Of a DNA stretch of 64,000 bases, positions 1 through 7,975 are shown piece by piece. Source of the DNA: CAYTYZ01 sp964442385 (lineage in GTDB: Bacteria > Patescibacteriota > Microgenomatia > UBA12405); contig CAYTYZ010000001.1 of the NCBI GenBank assembly GCA_964442385.1, forward strand, positions 102,340 through 166,339, read 5' to 3'. The notes beneath the pieces are model-generated. The model did not search any database. It was not told where the DNA came from and was given only the letters and a program-made list of their open reading frames with translations. Position numbers and translations under genes: made by a program. The first letter of the stretch is position 1; every line of letters starts with the position of its first letter.

Positions 1-160
1 CCCTGCAACCCGCCTAGGTGGGCTCCAAGGGAACGGAGCTAGATTTTAAATAAGTTTGTTGTACACAAGATGTAAAAGATCTGGATATGCATACAAACCA
101 AGCAATATAGGTGTATACACACCAAGTACATATATATTAGCACATTAGCCTCACCTACTC
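1..160 (+). ncRNA. possible truncated, diverged copy of the array-associated structured RNA
   Basis: No gene is visible in bases 1-329. The left edge holds a hairpin CCCGCC-TA-GGTGGG (about 10-23), which is the same hairpin as in the RNA at 28523-28782, followed by GGAACGGAGC, also present there. Near 80-98 GGATATGCATACAAACC resembles the GGATGCGTACATGGTTCC segment of that RNA. At about 109-125 a GGTGT/ACACC hairpin follows an AAGCAA motif. The match is patchy and the 5' part would lie outside the window, so this is a weak call. Confidence 0.27.
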
Positions 161-279
161 AAGTTATAGGATGTAAATTCCATAAGCCTATATGTATATC
201 TTACACATATCAATCCTCAAAAATGCCCATTCTGTGCTAAACTACCGCGTGTACTGCATAGTATAAAAAAAGAAACTTA

Positions 280-329
280 GTGGTCGAACATTCGGCCACA
301 TCCGTTCATTCACAACTTAAGGAGGAGTA
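280..329 (+). promoter_or_regulatory. 5' UTR hairpin and strong Shine-Dalgarno of the first gene
   Basis: A 7-bp hairpin GTGGTCG/CGGCCAC (280-299, with one U-G pair) is followed by AAGGAGGAG just before the ATG at 330. TATAAA at 262-267 could be a -10 box but has no convincing -35. The strong SD decides the start of the next gene. Confidence 0.5.
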
Positions 330-719
330 ATGGGTAAGAAATGGCTAGGAGTTTTACTCCTAATCGCGAGCGTTATCGTTCTGAATGTTTCCAATATCAG
401 AACAGTCGTTAAGATCACAGTCCCGAATACTACATTTTTATGGGGTTTGGGATTTATTATCCTAATTTTCTTCAATGATGAGGGAGAACGTGTCAAAGAT
501 TGCCTTGCCTGGCTGTTTGGAGGTTCGCTTGCTATCGGACTACTGGGAGACAGAAACCCACTTAACTTTGTTGCAGCTGGTATCGCTTTGGCTATCGATA
601 TAACCAAAAGAATGCCGTCTCTCCAAGGCTTTGGAAATGCCCCTGAATGGGTCATGACCTTTATTATTTTTGCACTTCTGTTGGTGGGTGATCTCAGTTC
701 AATGTTCAGAAAAAAATGA
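330..719 (+). CDS. small membrane protein, 129 aa, unknown function
   Basis: Unrecognised protein with four hydrophobic segments: residues about 5-25, 31-50, 58-75 and 108-125. The loops are short and the C-terminus is basic. The start is fixed by AAGGAGGAG six bases upstream. It has its own leader and a strong terminator, so it looks like a single-gene transcription unit, as do the small membrane-protein units at 28.2, 35 and 40-46 kb. It may belong to the same class of proteins, but no clear sequence homology to them was seen. Confidence 0.8.
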   Translation: MGKKWLGVLLLIASVIVLNVSNIRTVVKITVPNTTFLWGLGFIILIFFNDEGERVKDCLAWLFGGSLAIGLLGDRNPLNFVAAGIALAIDITKRMPSLQGFGNAPEWVMTFIIFALLLVGDLSSMFRKK

Positions 720-732
720 GTGCAAATCCTTT

Positions 733-792
733 AAACCGAGTACGAACCACCTGCGGCTCGTACTCGGTTTACCACCTCCCTCCTTTTTTTTA
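733..792 (+). terminator. rho-independent terminator
   Basis: A 13-bp perfect stem AAACCGAGTACGA / TCGTACTCGGTTT (733-770) is followed after a short CT-rich stretch by a T-run at about 783-791. It lies 14 bases after the stop of the 129-aa membrane protein. Confidence 0.8.
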
Positions 793-837
793 CAGATCTA
801 TGCAGTACACAACCAATTTTTTCAACCGAAAAACGAC

Positions 838-880
838 AAAAAAAATGGGGTCGTGTGGGCCATCGCCCATCACAACCCCG
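838..880 (-). terminator. rho-independent terminator of the 41-aa gene
   Basis: On the minus strand a GGGGTTGTGATGGGC / GCCCACACGACCCC stem-loop is followed directly by a run of T. It lies just after the stop codon at 887, facing the plus-strand terminator. Confidence 0.8.
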
Positions 881-886
881 TAGAAC

Positions 887-1012
887 TCAGGGAAGAGGAA
901 CTCCATTCCCTTTCAGAACAATAAGTACAAAAATAACAACAAAAACCAATGCTAGGAGCAAATAGCCAAAAGAACCAGTTCTCGCCACCGGTTTTCCCTC
1001 ATCAATCTTCAT
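887..1012 (-). CDS. 41-aa single-pass membrane protein
   Basis: A short gene that is easily overlooked. The ATG at 1012 is preceded by AAAGGAGTAGCGAT, a good Shine-Dalgarno at normal spacing. The product has a charged N-terminus (MKIDEGKPVARTG) and then one hydrophobic helix at residues about 16-33 ending in a lysine. A textbook terminator follows the stop. Start, SD, membrane helix and terminator together make a real gene likely. No family recognised. Confidence 0.7.
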   Translation of the reverse strand: MKIDEGKPVARTGSFGYLLLALVFVVIFVLIVLKGNGVPLP

Positions 1013-1150
1013 ATCGCTACTCCTTTTTTCGTAACCTTTTGCTATCTTTTAAAGATCAAGAACCTAGCAACTTAGGTTCCGACCAACAAGCAATTTTACT
1101 CCAGCTTGACCTGTAAATCAACACATCAATTACACACCAGTTTTTAACCC

Positions 1151-2239
1151 ATGTTAATCTTAATAATCATGGTTTTACTAGGCTTATTTCTCTTACTCCC
1201 CTTTCTAACCGGTTTTTCCCCAGAACCTGCCGAACTTCCAAAATACCTTTTATTTTGTTTTATATGTATTATATCTTTGGCCTGGGTAAACTTCAAAAAG
1301 ATTCTTTTTACCCAGCTTGACTGGCTGTTTCTCATCTGGCTTGGCGTAGCTCTTATCTCGACCCTGCTAAACCAAAACCTTTCGGTTGGTATTTTTGGCC
1401 AGTACTACCGCTACCAAGGTTTGCTTTTCTATTTCCTTGGTTGGCTCTTAACTTTTTATTTGCGCCAAGCTATTTCTTCCAAGCTACTTTTCCCCCTACT
1501 CCGACTGTCCGGCCTAATTGCTTCATTTGCCCTAATTTGCAGCTTATTTGCAGCTAAATTTGGCTTACCTATCTACCAACTTATCCCCGGACGCTTTGCC
1601 TTTACCTTTGGTAACCCGAATTTTGCTGGGGCTTATCTTGCTCTGTCAGCCTTTTTTCTGCCGACTTCTTTCTTGTTTCTGCCCATTTTAGGTATGCTTG
1701 CCACTGGATCTCTAAGCTCACTTGCTGGTCTTATTTATCTCATATCAACCAGATTTCTCAAACCTAAATTTTCCCAGCTCTTGTTTTTTATAATTCTCAT
1801 TGCTGGCTTTGTTTACCCACTGCTCTTTTCTAAATCTACCTTTGACCAAAAGCATAAAGTCTGGTTCTACAGCTTCCAAGCTTTTTGGCAAAAACCTCTT
1901 CTTGGCTGGGGACGAGAAAATACCGCTTTAGCCATCGCGTCAATTCTGCCTTTTACTGAGTTTGAGCTTCACTCCGTCCGTATCGACAAAACCCACAATT
2001 TAGTACTAGAACAACTAGTAGAAACCGGCCTAGTTGGCCTGATAGTCTTTTTAACACTAGTTAAAAACATTTACGAATCACTTCGTAAAAACCAACCGAA
2101 ATATCTACCACTTTTAGCCACGTATCTATTAATTTCCCAGTTCAATGTCATCAATATCACCACATGGCTGTTTTTCTTTCTAGTCTTTGCTCTATCTATC
2201 TCTATTCCCCGCTCAGACAACTTGGCGAAAAATAGTTAA
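1151..2239 (+). CDS. O-antigen ligase / polymerase-like membrane protein (Wzy/WaaL type)
   Basis: A 362-residue polytopic membrane protein with about ten hydrophobic segments. Two features are typical of the O-antigen ligase (Wzy_C) family: GNPNFAGAYLAL at about residues 156-167, and in the long periplasmic loop near residue 250 WGRENTALA, followed by HNLVLEQLVETGLVG, where the family has its conserved His-Asn and Glu. By family knowledge it would join or transfer undecaprenol-linked glycan at the outer face of the membrane. It is convergent with the next gene and overlaps it by 38 bases. The substrate cannot be told from sequence. Confidence 0.75.
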   Translation: MLILIIMVLLGLFLLLPFLTGFSPEPAELPKYLLFCFICIISLAWVNFKKILFTQLDWLFLIWLGVALISTLLNQNLSVGIFGQYYRYQGLLFYFLGWLLTFYLRQAISSKLLFPLLRLSGLIASFALICSLFAAKFGLPIYQLIPGRFAFTFGNPNFAGAYLALSAFFLPTSFLFLPILGMLATGSLSSLAGLIYLISTRFLKPKFSQLLFFIILIAGFVYPLLFSKSTFDQKHKVWFYSFQAFWQKPLLGWGRENTALAIASILPFTEFELHSVRIDKTHNLVLEQLVETGLVGLIVFLTLVKNIYESLRKNQPKYLPLLATYLLISQFNVINITTWLFFFLVFALSISIPRSDNLAKNS

Positions 2240-4070
2240 CATACGGGCACCTGCTATTTATCCCCACGCTCCATACTTTAATTTCATTATATTCATATCC
2301 CTGAGTAATCCTAAAACTTACAGCCCTAAACGTTGCCACTCCATCCTGTCCAACCAAGGCCTTCAGAACTCCACTGGTAACACATTTCTGCAGTGTAGAA
2401 CTACAGATATATATTTGATATCTATCTGGAAACTTCAAACCATCTAGCCAACCTTGGTAGAATAACATCTGGACGTATTCAGAATCAAAGTTGTATTTCT
2501 TAACTTTAATCTGCCCACTCCCAACGCCAATATTGGTAGTCAAAGTATAAGTTTTTATATCTGCATATCGTGATCGTAGAGTATTGTTTATACTTGTCCA
2601 ATCACTTCTACCATATGGATATACTATTCGAACCGAAGTTGTAATCGTGCCGACTTTAAAACTCGCATGTTCTGGAGCATTTTGGTCAAGTCGGATCGCA
2701 TTTCCTCCTAGCGCATTTTGTACCACACTATACAGCACTTGGCCACCTTGTTCTATTTTCCACTCATATCTCAAAGCACCATACCTCGACTCTGCTACAA
2801 AGCGATAAGGACCCTCCAAATCTATCTCCTGTCCGTTTCTAGGCCATACCATGATCGGAGAAAGTGGCTCTGGGGCTTCAGTAGGAACACTTATCGGAAC
2901 CGAAGTTGGGCTAGGAGCAATAACTGGTAGAGAGCAGTCCCACAAACTTCTACCCTTTTCAATAAATGCATTAAAGTCCAAAAACAAATCCCACCAATTT
3001 CTCATCCTACATCCTTCTTTGTTAGTAATACCATTGTCCCTGCCCGGTAAGCTTTGCATATACCACTTGTAAAACCCATCAGGAGTACAGCCCCATCTAT
3101 CACAGCTAAGGTTTATATATGTTGTTTTACTATCGTCTGGATCCCAAGTTTCGCAATTACTTGCTACTACATTCTTATCCCAATAAATATAGCCCCCCAT
3201 TGTATTGGGTGGAGAATGCGTATTTCCACAACTTGTTTTTATATCCAGTTGACCAGTCTTAAATCTGTAAATAGAAAAATCATCCCAAAACATGCTACCA
3301 ATCGTATTAAAATTATTAGCCGGATATCCCTTATTTTCTGCATAAAAAACCACATTTTCTATCTGATGAAGCCGATCATGCATATCGTTACCATTTCCTC
3401 CCTCTGCGTTGTAGGTAAAGTTATAAAGAACATAAGCTTTTGAACAAATAGGTAGTCTAAACTGTGGGGCAACATATGGCTCTCTTGGCCAAGCATTACT
3501 TACATCCCCATATTTTGATGACATTCTAGACTCATCAGGTACAATGTACTTTGAGTGATATCCATACACCCATACTTCCTTTACATTTAAATTATCCACC
3601 AAATTACATATATCTACTCTCGACAATACCTTGTTGTAGTCGGGTCTATATGTACTACTTTCAGCGTTCAAAACGTGTCCACGAGGAAATTTTTCATCAT
3701 AGGACCACTGTCCCACCAATTTAAAATTTAAATACGGAGTAGCCCCAGGATTGCTATAACCATGATATTTTGTTGATTCTGTATTTAATTTCAAGTCACT
3801 TTGCAACATTTTTGCTACAGCTGCTTTCCAGAAAGCCATGGTCGAAGGCCACACCCCAGTCTCTTCCGAATCTATATTTGTCCTATTGGTACTATCTGGT
3901 GGAAAATATTGAATTGCAATCACATTGTAATCTATTGGTGCTGGCTGTGAAACACCTATTCCTAACGCTTCTACAGGTGGTGTACCTACCCCCCCTTGGG
4001 AATAACCTAAATAAAACGGCAATATTAACAACAAAACCGCTATAAAAGACAACCCAAAATACTTGTGCAT
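2202..4070 (-). CDS. secreted protein with signal peptide, unknown function
   Basis: About 622 residues. The N-terminus MHKYFGLSFIAVLLLILPF is a signal peptide, which favours the ATG at 4070; a GTG at 4103 with AGGA four bases upstream is an alternative. The first part (to about residue 370) is rich in Trp, Tyr and Cys and reads like a secreted globular domain. A Pro-rich linker at about 385-405 (SPTSVPISVPTEAPEPLSP) leads to a beta-rich second half with FRFVAESRYGALRYEWKIE-like Ig/fibronectin character. No catalytic motif was recognised. The 3' end overlaps the convergent ligase gene. Confidence 0.75.
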   Translation of the reverse strand: MHKYFGLSFIAVLLLILPFYLGYSQGGVGTPPVEALGIGVSQPAPIDYNVIAIQYFPPDSTNRTNIDSEETGVWPSTMAFWKAAVAKMLQSDLKLNTESTKYHGYSNPGATPYLNFKLVGQWSYDEKFPRGHVLNAESSTYRPDYNKVLSRVDICNLVDNLNVKEVWVYGYHSKYIVPDESRMSSKYGDVSNAWPREPYVAPQFRLPICSKAYVLYNFTYNAEGGNGNDMHDRLHQIENVVFYAENKGYPANNFNTIGSMFWDDFSIYRFKTGQLDIKTSCGNTHSPPNTMGGYIYWDKNVVASNCETWDPDDSKTTYINLSCDRWGCTPDGFYKWYMQSLPGRDNGITNKEGCRMRNWWDLFLDFNAFIEKGRSLWDCSLPVIAPSPTSVPISVPTEAPEPLSPIMVWPRNGQEIDLEGPYRFVAESRYGALRYEWKIEQGGQVLYSVVQNALGGNAIRLDQNAPEHASFKVGTITTSVRIVYPYGRSDWTSINNTLRSRYADIKTYTLTTNIGVGSGQIKVKKYNFDSEYVQMLFYQGWLDGLKFPDRYQIYICSSTLQKCVTSGVLKALVGQDGVATFRAVSFRITQGYEYNEIKVWSVGINSRCPYVNYFSPSCLSGE

Positions 4071-4142
4071 TAACTCAGAATATACCTTTAGTTGGGCAAT
4101 CACAAATTCCTAAGTCAAGCTAACGTGAATTTATTCTACTTA

Positions 4143-4406
4143 TTACCTAACCACCCCTTTTCGGACTTCTAACTCTTTGGCTGTACTATTTCTAAACTCA
4201 GATGGTAAAAAGGTTCTCGCACATCCTATGCACACATAAGTCTGCAAATTTCTTACATCCACAGCTCTTACACCTGTAATCCCAAACCATGCTACCAACT
4301 CTTCGAATTTTAAACCACCTGTTTTATCTGTAAATTCGCACAATCCTGTGCACACTTGCCTAAGGCACACTTGCCTAAGGCATTCTTGCCCCTTAGGCTT
4401 TCCCAT
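4143..4406 (-). CDS. small Cys-containing protein, doubtful
   Basis: An 87-residue frame that overlaps the end of the dehydrogenase gene by 14 bases. The C-terminal half has CIGCARTFLPSE, which could be half of a zinc site, and the N-terminus has ECLRQVCLRQVC, encoded by a tandem repeat of GCCTTAGGC-type units. There is no clear Shine-Dalgarno. It may be a real zinc-binding protein, or a chance frame over a short tandem repeat. Confidence 0.4.
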   Translation of the reverse strand: MGKPKGQECLRQVCLRQVCTGLCEFTDKTGGLKFEELVAWFGITGVRAVDVRNLQTYVCIGCARTFLPSEFRNSTAKELEVRKGVVR

Positions 4407-5383
4407 CTAAAAAGTTATTAATGTTTAACACTGTGGTTTTTATTATCCTACCAATGGCTTGCTTGGTATTAAAAGCGTTGTGTGGAGTAAATACCACATC
4501 ATCTCTATCTCGAAGCATATGATAGCTAACCAGATGTTGCAAATCATCGCGTTTTATTTTTTTACTGGTCACTACCGAGATATTTTCCACAAATTGTTCT
4601 TCTTCAATTACATCTAGTCCCGCCCCAGCCAATATCCCCTTATTGAGTGCCCAAATCAAAGCCTCGCTTTCTACCACTGGCCCTCTGCAAGTATTTATTA
4701 AATAAGAGCNNNNNNNNNNTTAGCTTTATGTTCTGCTTATTAATTAAATGATAAGTTGCTGGAATCGATGGTACATGCAAGCTAACCACATCCGATTCCC
4801 GAAGGCAGGTCTCCAAATCAACCGCCTTAAAATGATGTTTCTTTGCAAAGTTTGCGTCGGCATTTTTTTCTACTCCCAACACTTTCATACCAAAAGCCCT
4901 GCCAAATTTCACTACTTCTAACCCTATCCGACCCACTCCAACTACCCCTAAAGTACCTCCAAACAGATCAGTGCCAGTAAGACCTTCGGGCGAAAATTCC
5001 CCGTTCTCCACAGCCTGGTGGGCCACGGCTATTTTCTTGGTTGTTGCCAATACTAAAGCCCAGGCATACTCTGCCACAGTCTTGGTTCCATATTCAGGTA
5101 CACTGCCAACCTTGATTCCATTTTTTTCACAATAGACTTTATCAATGTGATCAATTCCAGTAGACCTGGTCGCAATATATTTTAAGTTTGGTAGCTCTTT
5201 TAAAACTGCCTCGTTCAACCGAGAGTATATAAATACACTAATTACCTCGTAGGGTTTAGCCAGCTCCACAGCTTCATGTACTTCTTGTTCAAAAATCCCT
5301 ACTCCGTATGCGTTAAGGAAGGCCATTTCCTTCTCTATAATCGCCCTTTCCCAACTCTTCACTCCAAAAAAAGCTACTTTCAT
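4393..5383 (-). CDS. D-2-hydroxyacid dehydrogenase (D-lactate dehydrogenase-like), interrupted by scaffold gap
   Basis: NAD-dependent D-isomer-specific 2-hydroxyacid dehydrogenase. The N-terminal catalytic lobe has YIATRSTGIDHID, and the Rossmann fold has GVVGVGRIGLEVVKFGRAFG. After the gap the frame reads YLINTCRGPVVESEAL (active-site Arg), then GAGLDVIEEE and TPHNAFNT (active-site His). The two pieces are in different frames only because ten placeholder Ns (4710-4719) replace a stretch of unknown length, so this is one intact gene of roughly 330 residues rather than a frameshifted one. Likely role: reduction of a 2-oxoacid such as pyruvate in fermentative metabolism; the exact substrate is inferred. 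Confidence 0.85.
4710..4719. other. scaffold gap (10 N)
   Basis: Ten Ns inside the dehydrogenase gene. The true length is unknown and cannot be a simple 10-base replacement, because the reading frame changes across it. Confidence 0.98.
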
Positions 5384-5429
5384 ATATTTATATTATCCCT
5401 TTTTTATAAAATTTGCTAAAATCGCCACC

Positions 5430-5579
5430 ATGGCTAGAAAAGAAACTGTAAAATATAAACCCAAAGATGCCCATCGAGTTAAACTAGCTATCGAATCTGA
5501 ATCTAGAACCAGACACTGGCGTATCCCTAGTCAGCGTGGTGTTAATTGTGGTCGTCGTAGACACCCCAAGGTACGGTAA
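5430..5579 (+). CDS. 49-aa highly basic protein
   Basis: A small frame starting at an ATG at 5430 (MARKETVKYKPKDAHRVKLA). It is rich in Arg and Lys, with a C-terminal GRRRHPKVR tail and one Cys. The composition resembles a small ribosomal or nucleic-acid-binding protein, but I cannot match it to a named family. There is no obvious Shine-Dalgarno. It stands alone between the divergent dehydrogenase gene and a regulator gene. Confidence 0.5.
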   Translation: MARKETVKYKPKDAHRVKLAIESESRTRHWRIPSQRGVNCGRRRHPKVR

Positions 5580-5653
5580 TTTTTTGTACCCTATTGACAC
5601 ACTAGTTGCCACTATGTTTAACTGTTTATAGTTAATCATCATATAGATATACA

Positions 5654-5950
5654 ATGAACAACCCGTTCCCAGATCAAACCCTCCCACAAGCTGACTTACC
5701 AGAACAACAAATTCCAGCTCCTACACGTCCCATGTACACCAACAAAAAGGTAAATGGTGTCAGTATCGACAATCTACCTGACCTTATGACCGTAGCCGAA
5801 GTCGCTGACCTATTGCGTGTTTCCAAACTCACCATCAAACGTTGGGGGAAAAGGGGCAAACTTCCTGCTATTCGCATCAATGCTCGCGGTGACCGTCGCT
5901 ACCGCAAAGAAGCTGTTTTGTGGCTACTTGGCATCCAAACCACCGAATAA
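5654..5950 (+). CDS. MerR/excisionase-type helix-turn-helix DNA-binding protein
   Basis: 98 residues. The C-terminal half is a classic winged-helix excisionase/BldC module: MTVAEVADLLRVSKLTIKRW at about residues 43-62, followed by GKLPAIRINARGDRRYRKE and VLWLLG. The N-terminal 40 residues are Pro/Gln-rich and probably disordered. Family knowledge suggests binding of short DNA sites, either as a regulator or a recombination directionality factor. No integrase lies nearby, so a regulator is more likely. Confidence 0.8.
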   Translation: MNNPFPDQTLPQADLPEQQIPAPTRPMYTNKKVNGVSIDNLPDLMTVAEVADLLRVSKLTIKRWGKRGKLPAIRINARGDRRYRKEAVLWLLGIQTTE

Positions 5951-5957
5951 GTTTAAA

Positions 5958-6947
5958 TTAATAGTAGAATGTGGACCGCATCCTCATAGCATCATTATGT
6001 CTAGTTTGAAGTATTACCTGTTCAGCCAGTCTAACAAGCTTTTTAGGATCTTCTATACCCTTTTCCCAAAGGGCCAACATTTGATCGACGATTGAAAGCT
6101 TTACTTCTAAACCCAGTACATAATCAGTTACATTAGATTCACTATCCAGGGCTTGATGAGCCATATGCCTTGTATACTTTTCACAGCGGTATCCAAGTTG
6201 TCCACTTAAGGCCAACCCTGCGGTCACCATTTCTCCTATAGTAACTGTAAGAAAGGCAGCCATTCCTGCATCTAGCATTTTCATCATTCCACCTAATCCC
6301 AATCCAACAGCCACGGCGCCGCCTACCATGGGAACACCAACTGCCACAGCTTTTTTCAGTTTAGTCCTACTACGTTCTACTTCCCTATCTTTAATCCCCT
6401 CTCCATACACCCACTCTATATATCCTTCATGGGCCAAAACATCCAAAAGTTTGTCCCGATATTTTTTTAACAATTCGGCACTATCTTCACCGATGGTATA
6501 TTCATGAGTCCTTCTTTCTTTAAAAATCTTGTCACACATTCTAAAAATACCTTCAAAAGCTTCCAGCTCCTCTTCCATTTTATGCCACAAATCTTCTCTT
6601 AACAGTTGCTTATCACCCATGTCTAGTCCCGTAAAAATATCTTCTCCGGTAACAGATCTTAACCTTCCAAGACTATTTATATATCTTCTAGCTTCAGCCA
6701 GTAAAACATCAGTTTGTTTTTTGTTTAGACCAACCTCATTGGCTATACTTTTAGCCATTTCAGGAGCACCTGCCATCATTGTAGCCCTTGTGCGACTTTC
6801 GACATCTGCATTTCTTATCTTTCTAGCAGCTTTTAAAATATCACGTTCAGTCTGTTGATGTACAGAAATATAATTTTCCACATAATCAATAATAGGGACT
6901 TGAGGATCAGCAGCTGTTGTAAGGTGGTGTCTTTTTTCCATTGTCAT
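5958..6947 (-). CDS. helical protein with Gly/Ala-rich hydrophobic segments, unknown
   Basis: 329 residues, not recognised. The first 200 residues are charged and predicted helical, with many Arg/Glu and Lys/Glu pairs. Residues about 200-250 hold two Gly/Ala-rich hydrophobic stretches (VGVPMVGGAVAVGLGLGG and AAFLTVTIGEMVTAGLALSG) that could form a membrane hairpin. The C-terminal 80 residues are again charged. It is convergent with the regulator gene, with only 7 bases between the stops. Confidence 0.75.
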   Translation of the reverse strand: MTMEKRHHLTTAADPQVPIIDYVENYISVHQQTERDILKAARKIRNADVESRTRATMMAGAPEMAKSIANEVGLNKKQTDVLLAEARRYINSLGRLRSVTGEDIFTGLDMGDKQLLREDLWHKMEEELEAFEGIFRMCDKIFKERRTHEYTIGEDSAELLKKYRDKLLDVLAHEGYIEWVYGEGIKDREVERSRTKLKKAVAVGVPMVGGAVAVGLGLGGMMKMLDAGMAAFLTVTIGEMVTAGLALSGQLGYRCEKYTRHMAHQALDSESNVTDYVLGLEVKLSIVDQMLALWEKGIEDPKKLVRLAEQVILQTRHNDAMRMRSTFYY

Positions 6948-7021
6948 AATATTTTATTATAACATATATATCATTTTTGTCAACTTCTCCATAACTATCC
7001 AATAATAAGCTAAACTAGTTC

Positions 7022-7975
7022 ATGCCCAAAAAACTGCTAATTGTTCCCTTGGCAGTTTTTTTATGGTTAGGCTACCGTTTTTACACCCAGCCCCTAGCTA
7101 TAGTCATCCCCCACCATAACGCCGTAGCTTCTCTCCGGTCTAGTTTTGTCCACGAAATTGCCCAAAAAAGGCTAACTCTACCCAAACTAGTAGTTGTCAT
7201 TTCTCCCAATCACTTTGGATCCAATCAAAAATCAATTTATTATTCTACTCGTACCTGGCAACTGCAAAACCAATCCTATGATACAATTGCTAGCTACGAG
7301 CCTCAGTTAAATACCTTTGCCACAAAAGACAATAGCCTGGCCTTATCGGACCATGGTGTCTACAATGTCCTTGCTGATCTAAAAACCAATTTTCCGGCCT
7401 CCAAAGTCCTCACCTTCCAACTTGGATGGAACAGTAACCCCGACCAGCTAATTACTTTTCTTAAGTCTAACTGCCGCTCGGACTGCCTACTAGTCGGCTC
7501 AGTTGATTTTTCTCATTATATCCCAGAGCCTATTGCCGACCTCCACGACCAGTTTACCCTCAAAACTCTAGAAAACAATACTTTAACTTTAGACCATATC
7601 CCCGAGGTAGACTGCCCAGCTTGTCTTTATGCTTTGCAACAGTTTTCCAATGCCAAATTTAAACTCCTCCAGCACACCAACATCGCCACCACCTCTCACT
7701 TTATGGGTTTTTGGGCCCATTCACTTTTTCCCACCAAGCCAAATCCCAGCCTCACAAAGCTAGTTACCAGCCTAAACAAGGCCCAGCTCGACGTCCTGGC
7801 ACCAGAATCCAGACTTTCCTATGGCTACGACCAAATGATTTTCAACTCACCATCTCTGCCTCCAGATCAGCTTCGCTTCACCCTACAAAAAAACTCTTGT
7901 ACCACAACTTTTACCTATTCTATTGAAAATCAAATCCTTCGGGAGGATAATACTCTCAAAACCACATGCAATTAA
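7022..7975 (+). CDS. MEMO-like protein (AmmeMemoRadiSam system protein B family)
   Basis: 317 residues with an N-terminal membrane anchor (about residues 4-20) and then a MEMO-type domain. Characteristic pieces are VIPHHNAVA near residue 30, VVVISPNHFGSNQKS near residue 62, the conserved aspartate-histidine SDHGVYNVLADL near residue 117, and LLVGSVDFSHYIP near residue 158. MEMO proteins resemble extradiol dioxygenases, with metal-binding His and Asp at these positions. Function in bacteria is poorly known. It is the first gene of a plus-strand cluster and overlaps the next gene by 10 bases, so the two are probably translationally coupled. Confidence 0.75.
   Translation: MPKKLLIVPLAVFLWLGYRFYTQPLAIVIPHHNAVASLRSSFVHEIAQKRLTLPKLVVVISPNHFGSNQKSIYYSTRTWQLQNQSYDTIASYEPQLNTFATKDNSLALSDHGVYNVLADLKTNFPASKVLTFQLGWNSNPDQLITFLKSNCRSDCLLVGSVDFSHYIPEPIADLHDQFTLKTLENNTLTLDHIPEVDCPACLYALQQFSNAKFKLLQHTNIATTSHFMGFWAHSLFPTKPNPSLTKLVTSLNKAQLDVLAPESRLSYGYDQMIFNSPSLPPDQLRFTLQKNSCTTTFTYSIENQILREDNTLKTTCN

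Noticed and set aside
670..924. Open frame after the first membrane-protein gene
   Set aside because: It runs through two terminator hairpins and opposes the 41-residue gene; no Shine-Dalgarno.
4393..5383. Apparent frameshift in the dehydrogenase gene
   Set aside because: The frame change coincides with the 10-N scaffold gap; conserved motifs continue on both sides, so it is a gap-length artefact.
5484..5687. Minus-strand frame opposite the 49-residue basic protein
   Set aside because: No ribosome site and no sensible composition; the plus-strand frame is better supported.
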